The notes under the pieces are model-generated. The model made no database searches. It was given only the letters and a program-made list of their open reading frames with translations, and was not told where the DNA came from. Shown in pieces: positions 25,097 to 35,800 of a DNA stretch of 64,000 nucleotides. This stretch comes from Dromaius novaehollandiae (lineage: Eukaryota > Chordata > Aves > Casuariiformes > Dromaiidae). Each line of letters opens with the position of its first letter. The stretch's first letter is position 1. The position numbers and the translations under genes are program-made. The stretch spans positions 9,881,448 through 9,945,447 of the forward strand of contig NC_088108.1 of the NCBI RefSeq assembly GCF_036370855.1. Reading direction: 5' to 3'.

Positions 25097-28000
25097 ACAA
25101 ACCTAACAGTTTAGCCAAATGTGAGTGCTCCAATAGAAATATTTGTCAGTGTTTCTTGGAGGGATACCAATATCCTGCAGAATCTTCAAACAAAACTCCT
25201 CAAAATAATTGTGACATGGAGGATAATGTCAAGAGGTTTAATTCTGAGGTTGAGCTTTTTTCAAAGTGGGCTAGAGGCCGTAGAAAGTCAAGGTGTGTGT
25301 GTATATCCAGATCTTCTGTGCTGCTTTGAAAATCCTCCGCTACACTTTTGAATTTGGGAAAACCAGACAAACCTAGTAAAATAACCAGGGCTTCAGGTCT
25401 CCTTCACTTGGAGTCTATGCCAAGAATCCTACGGATGTTACCCAGAGAAGAATTAGGCTGCAACCTTGACAAAAATCCTTATTCAGAGGAGAGGCATAGG
25501 GTCAAATCCCACAGTCTTAATCCAGATCAGTGCAAGCCTTGCCTAAATCAGGACTAAGGGATTTAGTGCATAAGGCAAAATAAAGTATCTAGAAATAATT
25601 GTGAAGTTCAGTGTGAAAAGCGCCTCATGAAAGGGCTGGCCTGTTTAGAATGTGCGATGCTGCTCTCCTTGCACGGAAAGAAACCAGGAAAGTAAATATT
25701 TCTACATGGTTCATAAGAATTTGGTCCCATGTATAGCTATGAACATAGGCTGAAGGGTTTTACAGTTTAATGCTTCTTTAAGAAGCATTACAAAAAAGTC
25801 CATCCTTTACTCCACCTAGGAAAAAAAACACCCCCTCCTCCCCCCCCCCCAAATCATAAATAAAGCAGCTCTGATGGGGTGGTGGTGGTGGGGAAATGCT
25901 TTCTTTTTACTACTCAAATATTTGTGCTTGCAGTTCCCCAGCAAGGGGAACTCAGCTAGGAGAAAACATCTGAGTCCTAAGCCAACAGGAATCTATCTAT
26001 TGATAATAAGAATCTCTGCATCAGCTCCTCTAAGGCACCGCAACATGTTTATTGTCATTTTAGTAACTATGCCCATGATAGCTTGTATTTAAGCCTCTTT
26101 ATTTAAATTTAAAAGAGAAGAACATTTTTGACTAAGTAAACCTTCCTCCCTTGGTGTGATACTTTATTGAAAAATAATGATAATTAATATGAAAAGCTTG
26201 TTGAGTTTGAACCCAGCACAGTTTTGGTTACAGACACACTTTGATTTCTAAGGTGATTTCAAGTGTTGTCCTCTGTATTTATTTTCGTAATATCATTAGC
26301 TCTCACAGCTGGCTTTTCAGTTCACATGAAGGAACAGAAATTTCTTGGAAGGACTCATTAAAGCAGAGAAAATGAAATCAGGCTAAAGAAAATCTCTCTC
26401 TCTCTGCATTTCAAGCTAAAACAGGATGAAACATCAGCAAGTTGTGTTCTCTACTTGCACCCATTGAGAGATGCTAATGATTGCAGACACCATCCTCCAC
26501 CCAAATGGCATGGGAATGGCAGATCTTATTTAATCCATACTATAACAAAGTAGGTAATGAAGTTATTTTTGCAATGATTTCTTGTATCAGATAGGACCCA
26601 GTAGCTTGAAGCCCCAGAGCCATACATGAATACACACCAAAGACAAGACAGTCCCTGCCTCAATGACAGCTTCAAGAGAAGCAGAGACCACTGGCTGGGG
26701 TGGCAGGGGAGTGGTACCAAGCAGGTGCTTGGCAGTGGTCACAGCAAGAGGAGAGCGTCTTGGAGAAACGGTGCCTTCTTGTAAGGGGAACCTGGGAAGA
26801 GCAATCCCAAATCAATCTGGCAGGTGTTTAAGCCGGACCCCCTCCCTTGTATGCAAATCTTCATGTGTGCGTTTAGTTTTACTTAGTGATAAAACTGCAG
26901 TTAACAGAATGATATCATTGCTTTCTCTCTGCTTATTTAAAAGTGAATTGCTATCTCCGTTTCATGAACACTTATGTTTCTGTTGCTACTCTTGCGGCCC
27001 AGGCAGGTTGCAGTATCAGCTCCTCTGTGCTTCTAGGAGCTAATCCTGCTACAGGGCTGTCTAACCGAAAAGTTCCCTGAGTGAAGCCTGGGGCTTAATG
27101 CTAAAGTAGTGTTGTGCTAGGCAGATGCAGCAGCTCCTCGCTCTGGCATGAGCTATAGTGCAAGTGAGCAAAGTTGCTGCCTCTGCATATTAATTTCTGT
27201 CCCTGAAATGATTCCCGAGTGTCTACAGCTGTGGGAAAGACTTCGTTGTTATTGGACAAGAGTTATCGTTGACGTAACTGCTGAAATCAAGGGAATTTTG
27301 GCTTGTGGATTTGCTCTCCTGTGTGAAATCTCTGCTTCCCTGTAGTCAGCAGTGACATTTCTGGTGAATGCGAAGGACCTGATGTTTCATACGATGTATT
27401 GAAACTGCCTCCAGCAGTTACTTTTTGTGTGTTAACTTCTGGTAAATTCTTCTGGGAATATAATTTGGCAATACAATTACTGCAAAGTTCTTTTCTGAAT
27501 GGCTCTTAGGCTCAGCATCAAGACACTTCCTGCTACTATAAAATAAGTAGTGTCATGGGCTGCTTCCCTGCAGAACCTCCTCGCATTGCAAGAGACTTGA
27601 TAGTGATGTCAGGGAAAGATGCTGCAGAAGCATGTACAGAATATAACATGAGTTTGGTAATGACAGTCTCCAAACTGTTAATGTACTTAACTAAAGGTTA
27701 ATTCAGCACAAACCCAGGGCTTGTGTGGATACTGTGCTGTGCTGCTAGTTGGCAGTCTGGGCTGGTGGAAGCGAAGAGCCATTGTGGAAGAAATGCACTC
27801 AGATTTTGTGGGGAGTGATGCAACCAGGACTTCTCACAAGTCTGCTGCTTGACTCAGAGTGGGACTAGTGTTAGAAAGCTTGCTTTTCCTAACAGTAAAA
27901 TGCCACCACCTTCTACCTGCACTACTACCAATGTCTATGAACCAGAAATACTTCTGGTCATGCAGTAGGTTATGACTCAAGAGCAGTCAAAGCAGTTAAT

Positions 28001-29020
28001 GGCTGGGAGGAATGATTAACTTATCCAGCAAACTGCCTTCTGTGTCATGTACCTACGTTAACAAGCGATATCACAGAAATCTACAGAAACAGCAGTTAAG
28101 GACCTGGAGTTCTATACTCAAAACTAACAAACTTGAAAACATCTGTATAGTCTCAAGAGCAGTCCCAGAGTTGCAGATATGTGACTGGCAGCACAGACAA
28201 GCTGGAAAAGTAAGTTCTAAAATACACAAAACCTTCTCTGTATGAGTTTAGTGCATAAGAATAGTCTTGAGGGACCAGCACCATCAACAGACGAGCTCCA
28301 TGGTGTTCTATCAGCCCACAAAAGCACAGCTTCCTTGGAGGGCTGCTAGGGATGTGGTAAATCTTCAGGTAAAGTCAGCTGTTGGCCTTTCTGTTGTGAT
28401 TGCTAACAACAGAATTAGCATTTCCATAACTACTATTTGCAGTGTCATGCTTGTTTAATCAGTCCTCACAACAGCCCTGTGAGGTAGGCAAGTGAGCTGT
28501 AAAACAAGGATAGTGATACTTACCTTCACTTAAGACCAGAGGATCAGACATATAGGCAGGATAGTTCTTCTTGTTCCCATCCCACAGATGGGGAAGTACA
28601 GCAAACACTTTAAAATGACTTGTTTGAGGCCAGAAAGGAGGTTAGGATTATCATGAATTCTGCTCACTGGGGCCTCAGTTTTCACTCTTTCCAACAGCAG
28701 TCCAAAGAAAAATTTAACACCTTACATTTAGTTTCACTTAAATTCTGAATCTACTCAAGGCATGAATCATCTGGAAATGTACAAGTGATCTGTTAACTTA
28801 CTGGTCTGGTATTATGTGCCACTAATGATGCTAAAAGTATTCAGCAACCTTCTATTTCCAGCTATTAGCTATTTACTGATAAGTATATATACACATATAG
28901 AGGACTATACACAATTTACTGCACACTAATAACCTATTTTCACAGGATACAGTTTTTATATACAAAGGTTGAATTTTTTTAATTATTAAAACATTGCCAC
29001 CCTTGACATAAAGCAAACAT
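25097..29020. other. Gene-poor stretch downstream of the ARX-like gene
   Basis: Holds C-rich and A-rich runs near 25.8 kb and the MIR fossil at 28.45 kb. A donor-like GAAAAGTAAGTTC at 28.2 kb has no convincing acceptor. Any longer 3' UTR of the ARX-like gene would lie at its right end. Confidence 0.45.
28454..28690 (-). mobile_element. MIR-like SINE fossil, reverse orientation
   Basis: CCTCACAACAGCCCTGTGAG followed by GTAGGCAAG, and further on CCCATCCCACAGATGGGGAAG, are the reversed MIR 3' and core sequences (CCTCACAACAACCCTGTGAG, CCCATTTTACAGATGAGGAAA). It lies just downstream of the ARX-like gene's candidate polyadenylation signal. Confidence 0.65.
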
Positions 29021-29023
29021 TTG

Positions 29024-29029
29024 TTTATT
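29024..29029 (-). terminator. Candidate polyadenylation signal of the ARX-like gene
   Basis: AATAAA on the minus strand about 575 bases past the stop codon, next to a T-rich stretch on the plus strand. It is the first canonical hexamer I noticed downstream of exon 5. Vertebrate homeobox 3' UTRs can be much longer, so the true end could lie further left. Confidence 0.35.
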
Positions 29030-29603
29030 TTTTTAGTTTGAAACAAGATACTTCATACAAACCTAGTTCTGAATCAAAAATCTATACTGAAAATAGTCCA
29101 CATCTCGTTCTTGCTAAGTTTGTCTAAAATGCGAGATTTCACTAGCATTTTTACTTCAACATGAAGCATGACCTCCAAGTTAGAAACGTACTGTATACCA
29201 ATTCTCATGTCTAAAGTACTGCATCTAAGAGTTCCTCCTCAGAAATGAGTTAAAGATTTCTTATAAAATGTAAGTTATTCCTACAAAGAATTGTGAACCT
29301 TTATACTAGCATCCAGTGACTGTGGGGATTTCAAAGCCTCAGTTTCACGTTTATGAAGATGAGATAGTTCCTGTTTATATTTCTGTAATGTCAGAAATTT
29401 ACTGCCTATAGAAATAATGACAAGTCAATTTGCTACATGATTTCACATTATAATGAAGGAAACCTATTTTAGTAGGGTTATTTGCTTTCAGTCCATTTCT
29501 GAAAATGGAGGAACTACAACTTTAAGATGTGTCTCTAACAGGAGCTACTTATTGAAGAAAGCACTCACTTTCCCCTCTGTGGCTGTGGCCTGTGGGAGAG
29601 CTC

Positions 29604-29829
29604 CTAACAAAGTTCTTTGTTAGTGTTTGTAAGACTGGAGATGAGGTTTAATTGAGGGATTTGTGCTGAATGTTCTTTCGCTTTGAGTCTTAGAGCTGCA
29701 ATGCTCGACGTTTTCCTTTCAACTGCTGCTGGATCAGTGAAGGCAGTGAGAGCAGGGTCTGACGGGGGTGCAGGAGCTTTCGTTAGTACTGAAGCTGTTG
29801 TCATGAGAGGATTTAAAGCATTCAGAAAC
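29604..29829 (-). CDS. ARX-like: ARX-like exon 5 (OAR/aristaless domain and stop)
   Basis: This is 226 nt of coding sequence, from acceptor AATACAG|GTTTCT to the TAG stop at 29606-29604. The split Arg codon AG|G joins exon 4 to [14 protein letters not shown]. The segment [15 protein letters not shown] followed by RLKAKEH is the OAR domain at residues 267-280, nearly identical to ARX there. The final residues are [16 protein letters not shown]. The frame stays open upstream of the acceptor, but those residues have no ARX counterpart. Confidence 0.93.
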
Positions 29830-32800
29830 CTGTATTTGAAAGAAGTCAATATTATCCAAACTACAAATTGCTCTGGAGAACAAGTACTTATTAATTGAAT
29901 CACAAGACTTAAAGAAGTATTAGCAAAGAATCTGTTAAAATTTCCAGCTTCTTCTAAATGTATTTTTCTTTTTTTGTTTCCAGGATGTATTTTAGTTGTT
30001 TCATAGTACAGTGTTTTTCTCTTAAAATCACCCTCAATTAAAATAAAGGGAGAGAATCAGACATGGCATGCAGATACCTAGAACAGCACTGATTTCCTTA
30101 ACTCCTAATGCTAAATTCTATCTGAACAAACCCTGAATGCTGTAAATCAGTCTGTATTCTGAAAACAGTAAACCACCTTGTAAAAAGAACAATTTTTTTA
30201 TAGCTGTTTGTGCAGCCAATTTGTCTAACAAGTTATTCCGTGTGAAAAGCAGCATAAGTCACTGTGGCAGAAAGATCCGCCTGTTAATGCAGAACTACAC
30301 ACAGTATAGGGTATAATTTCAGTAAGAGGACAGCACTATCCTAACATATATTTAAAAAACTACATGTACGTCCTTGTCTCTATTTTATGGGGTGCACAAG
30401 AACAGCAGCAGCACTCTGCTGATGAATTTCAGGTTGCTGGGCAAGAAAGCCCAGGAAGCAGTTTCGGTTGAAATGAATTGCTGGTGTTCTAGGTACCTGA
30501 CTATAGAGAAAGGAATGGAGGGTAGGTCTGAGTTTGCTCTAAGCACTGAGAGCGTACCACCTGCAGAGGAAACCAGGCTGGTTGTACTGCTCTTAGCAGC
30601 AAGTTAGGATCAGGAAAATCTCTCTCTCTTTTGAGCTTTGTCAATCTTGCACATGAAGCCAATCTCCTGGTCTGACCTCCTGTGAAGAAACATTTAATCC
30701 TTTACTCTGGCAAATCACCTAGAAGCCAGGTCTGTCTGCAGTCCCATCTTTACTGTGTGCAAACTGCATCAGTCGGCTGCAACCTACAGATTAGATTACA
30801 GCAGTCTATTGTGAAGACCAGAGTTCAATGGGACCAACCTTTCAAAAGCAGGCATAAGTGTTGTTCAAATAGTAATTACATATGACATTTTTACTATCAT
30901 AACTTAAAGTCGAATCCTGCTATTCTTAATCTAACTATCCCATGCAGGAACTAACCCCATTTTACTAAGTTTATTTTTTACAGGAGTATATTTAACGAGA
31001 ATGCATGCAAGTGTCAAACTAATACAAGTACAATAACTTTGAACAATTTTGAGATTTAGGAAAGAAAACACTTGATACTACCTTCCAAAATGTGGACTTA
31101 AAATTGGATTTCTGAAGAGAGAAGTCCAGGTAAGACTGTTGAGGCCAAAAGTCCCCAAGGTTGAAGGACAAAAGGCTGGAGACATGGACGGCACAGCCAG
31201 TGTTGAAAGAGGCATTGACCTCCATGTGTGGTCTAGGAGGGGTGAATGACTCAACGGAACATCCAAAAATAGACCAAGTGGGTGTGTTAAGGAGATTCCT
31301 GGAACAGTCCCCAGAATTTCATTTTTTTCGCGTTTCCTCCACTTTGCCCTTCTGTTTTGGAACCAGACCTTTAATGAGAAATTACAAAGGCATTAGCTGA
31401 ACTCACTGTAGTTTGTCATACCAGCTACTGCATGCAGTGATACAAAATAGTAACTGTTAAACCAAAAAACATTTCTTAATATTAAAGATCCATTGATAAA
31501 TTCCTTAGTGGGTTTATTAGCAAATAATCAAAGTTAGAAATATATTGTGAGTTTGACTAGCTTGTGGCTCCATTTGAATACAGCCCCATATGTTTTTAAG
31601 CCTTTGTAATATTTTAACCTATCACTTGAGAACTTAGTTATTAAAAGTGATCATTTATCCTTTCATAAGCTATTATTGAACATTAAATTTCAACAAAGCC
31701 ATTCAAGAGGTGTCTATTTCTGTACGAATACTTCAGGAAGCGGTTTAGTCCTGACTGTAACAGTAACTAGGCCAAGTATGCCATGTGTGCTTTTTTTATC
31801 TCGATAGTTGGACAGTACAATTTTATATGTGGGGTTAAAAATAAAATGAGAAGCTTTTGTTATCTACCATGAATACAAACAGCATATAGTTATATGAAAG
31901 TGATCAACTGAATTGCACTAAAAGCCAATACTAAACTAGAAAATCTGGTAAGTAGTATTAGAACAGGGAATCCAACTCTTCCTAGAGGGGTTTTAGCCGG
32001 TATTGGTTTTGTGTTGTAAGCTATTGAGTATATTGCCTCTTTCAGCCTGACTAATCATTATTTTAGCCCATTAAGCATATTTTAAAGATTTTAGTCAATC
32101 CAATCTACAGATCAGAAAACTGACTCTTCACTGCTTTTTGCTGCCATCCTAGGTTCTGAAAGGTTCTGCTCAATTAATGCTGAAGAACAACAGTGTGAAG
32201 TATATCAGCTCTAAAACACATGGGAGAGAAGCCCTAAAACCAAGAATCTCAGAAATGGATGCTTCCAAGGTAGAACACTCAAAACCCAAATTTACTCAGC
32301 TGTTTGGATCTTCTAGCCCCCTTTGCAGTGGAGGTAGTTGGATCCATTCAAATTGGATTCTGAACTGAATCTGGATGTGGAAAAGGCCTTGGCTGTGGCA
32401 CATCATCTCATTCAGCAGCCTGGTAAGTTACTACTTTTGAAATGGAATGAGCTGCTGCCAGAAGTGTCATCTGTATGAGACCTGAATGCTCGACTTGGGG
32501 TGCAATGTTTAGTAGAGAGTGGTAACCCAAGGAACAAAGTTCTCAGAAAGGCCAACCTCTGTTTTACGCAGAATTCTGACTTTCTGAAATTTGCTTCTGA
32601 TTTAGGACAAAGGTAAAACTTTAAAGCTTAGGGTCATTTACCATAGAATACAGATTCTTATTAAGAAGATAATCACTAGAACAAACTAAAATCATAACTC
32701 AAAATTAAATTGCAAAAAGTCACAACAAAAAGATAGCAGATGCTAAAATTAATTAGTCCTTTGGTATTAGTCTTTCTAAAATGGTCAAATTCTATAGAAA

Positions 32801-35800
32801 TCTATAATGACAACGGAAGACTGGCTTGAGTTTTTTAATAAATAGTTGCCTTTTCTATCTGCAATTATATTTCAGTTAAAAAATGTTTTTCAAGAGTTTA
32901 AAATTTCTATTGCATAACACCTGTAATAGTTAATTACTAGGAAACAGCTGGCTGACAATCAGCTTCTGGGGGTTACCAGCTCCACCACTCGCTTTAATCT
33001 CAGACATGCCATATAACTGTTCCCTGTGACTTATTTACCTTCAGGTGCTTAAATAATACCAAGTAGTAGAGTGGTTTGGAAGGAAACTGTCCGCTAACAG
33101 GATGCCAACAGCCCAAACAAAAAGGCTGTAGTGTGCCATAGCCTTGCTGTCCTGAGTCTGATGATGTTTCTACATCTATCAATGACATTTATTCTTCTAA
33201 AGCACTTCCTATGGGGTTCTCAGGCCCCAGCTGAGGAATGGCTTACTCTAGTCCTTTCATTGCATATGTTCTAGTGTTTTTACACTGGGGAATTGCTGTT
33301 CCCCTGGAGGAGGGGTTTAGATTGTGTTGTGTATATAACAGAGCCAGGTGCACTGTACAGGGAAGGTGCCCTTAGGAGAAGTCAGAGCATCAAAGTTTGG
33401 AAGTTGGTACTTGGATTCTTGAGTGCTCTGACTGGCTTTTTGGTCACTTGTCAAACAACCACACACTTTAAAGAATCAAATGTCTTCCATCTTAACCAGT
33501 GAAACACCAGCCAGCTATGCCTATGTAAGAGTGAAGACTACATAGTCAGTGTGTATTAGTCCATGTCTAGGGATTTGGTAAGAAAAAATGAGCTCAGTTA
33601 CTGGGAATCACATGACTTGAAATCACCGTTAACCATTAATCCCAAATATCTGCAAGTGGAGCTTAGCTGAGATCTCACAAGACAAGACACCAACTCAGAG
33701 GTGTTAGTGTTTTCCATTAGAATAAAATCCAATAGAAAAAAGGCAATGTGAACCTTCTCACACTGTAGCCATGCAGGTAAAGCCTTTCCTAAAAAGGACA
33801 AAACAGGTGCTGCAAAAGTATGAATTTCCTTATAAATCTTAGCATTATTCTTCAAATTTTTCTTTACAAAGAAGTGTAACATGAGATGACGTGTGCTTTT
33901 CTGATTTTTCTGTGCTAAAGTGAATCCATTTGATCACTCAGATTTGTACTCTGACTGCAAAATATATATATATTTTTTAAACAGGGGTTAATAACTAGAC
34001 TCATTTAGTAATCGCTCAGATTTTGTATTTATCAAACTGGAGGGAAATATCAGTGTAAATATCTAATAATTATGTTTAGAAAAAAAGCCAGCTTCCAGCT
34101 CCTTACTGCTACAAACTCATCAGCGCAAGTGATAAAGGGACACAGACATACCTCATACCTTACACTGATGTGACAAACATCTTTCAAAATTTAGCATGTA
34201 TTAGTCATTAACATTCAGATTAGTCATTCTGAAGCTTTTGTTAAGCAGTTTTCCTTTGCTTTCAATAAAAGGCTTAAGTTGCCTTTATAAGTGTATTTTC
34301 AGAATCATTTAAAGTGCTAAACTAAACATAAGAGATACTGCTATATCAGTCTTAAGATTTTTATGATATAAGTGTAATATCAGTGAAAAAAGCTTAAAAA
34401 TACATTAAGTGTTCAGGAAAGAAGGTGTGTTACACTCTCACATTTGATTTGTACACTAAGTATTATCCAGGTTATTTTTGTAATTACTAGCACTGCACAT
34501 ATTGGACAAAAGAAATTTGTCTTTTAAATGAAAAATAAACTGAGCATCTAAAATTTCATAGCTTTCTTGCTGTAATTTTTTTCTTTAAAAATGTATCCTA
34601 TTTAATTGATGTAATACCCAACAATGATAAAGACTCATAAATGTTGCTACTGCATGTTTCTGCTGTAGCTGAATACAGGATCACTATCAGGAAAAAAAAC
34701 CACAAGGATGCTTAATTCCATCAGATTAAGCTAATATTTTGATACTGATGCAGCTTATGGCACTGAATTACCCATGCAATGCTTGACTCTTCACATTAAG
34801 AAAACAAAACATTCAATAACTGTTTCTTAGTTTCCCTCTGGACCAACAATATGAATTATGGGAAACGGAATGGCAACAATAGATGTAAATACTACTGAAG
34901 AGACTCCCAAAATGAGTTCAGGTTATGGAAAGGTTTTGCAGGCTTTTAGACTACCCCTTTCCCAAGGTAAGGAAGGATACAAAGATTTCTGCTTCCATCT
35001 CCTCCCTTTATTTGTGTATCCTCTTACCTCCAGGGCTAAGTTGTCTCCTATTTACTACAGAACAAGAACACAGGCAGAGCCACTGAGATACAAGCTCACC
35101 CGAAGCCAACTTTGTGCTGGCCAGGTGCTCGTGTCCAGAAGCCTTGTGGCAAGATCTGACAAAGAGTATTGGAGGAGCAAGGCACAGCTCTCTGAGGTTC
35201 CTCCCACCCACTGGAGATGCACAAGCTCTGGTATTTTGCATGTTAATTGCTCTTCACCTCCATCAAACCTGAATCTGACTGTCTCTTCCAGGTAAGTCAT
35301 TAGGAAAGGAGTTCCTCCTTGCCATCAACTAATGCACCATTCCTTCACAGGCCAAACTGGCTACAGAACAAGGACCCCATGAGGGGAATGGGACAGTTAA
35401 CAGGTAAGCTAAAAGCTTTTCAGCCATGTCCTTTCTAATGGTAGAGGCAGTATATAGTTACCAGGTATTGCAGTATTTCAGTGACTACAAGTTTTAGTGA
35501 TTTCTGGGGACAGGGAGAGGGAAGAGCACATAATTTCCTTCAAGTTCACAAAACAGACATGAAAGTACATCCAACTATGCTCAGATGAGTAAATTATGGA
35601 GCACTGGAAGTAGTGTTCATACTCACAAGGACCTTTTCTGAAGATGATTCATGTTTTAAAAAAAACAAAAAAAAAGGTAAAGAAACTGACAGCCTTACAG
35701 ACTTCAGCTAGTGTGAGCCATCACAGATCCAGTGACTGAAAAAATGACAACTTCTACAAGCAGGGTTCCGGCACCGACAGTAACAAAGCTACGCAGTAGT

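Noticed and set aside
29830-29903. Upstream extension of the exon 5 frame
   Set aside because: The residues before the acceptor at 29830 have no ARX counterpart, and the AATACAG acceptor with split Arg codon restores alignment to exon 4.
35292-35350. A 59-bp intron between two antisense exon-like blocks
   Set aside because: Shorter than the usual vertebrate minimum, so the two donors are treated as alternatives rather than consecutive splices.
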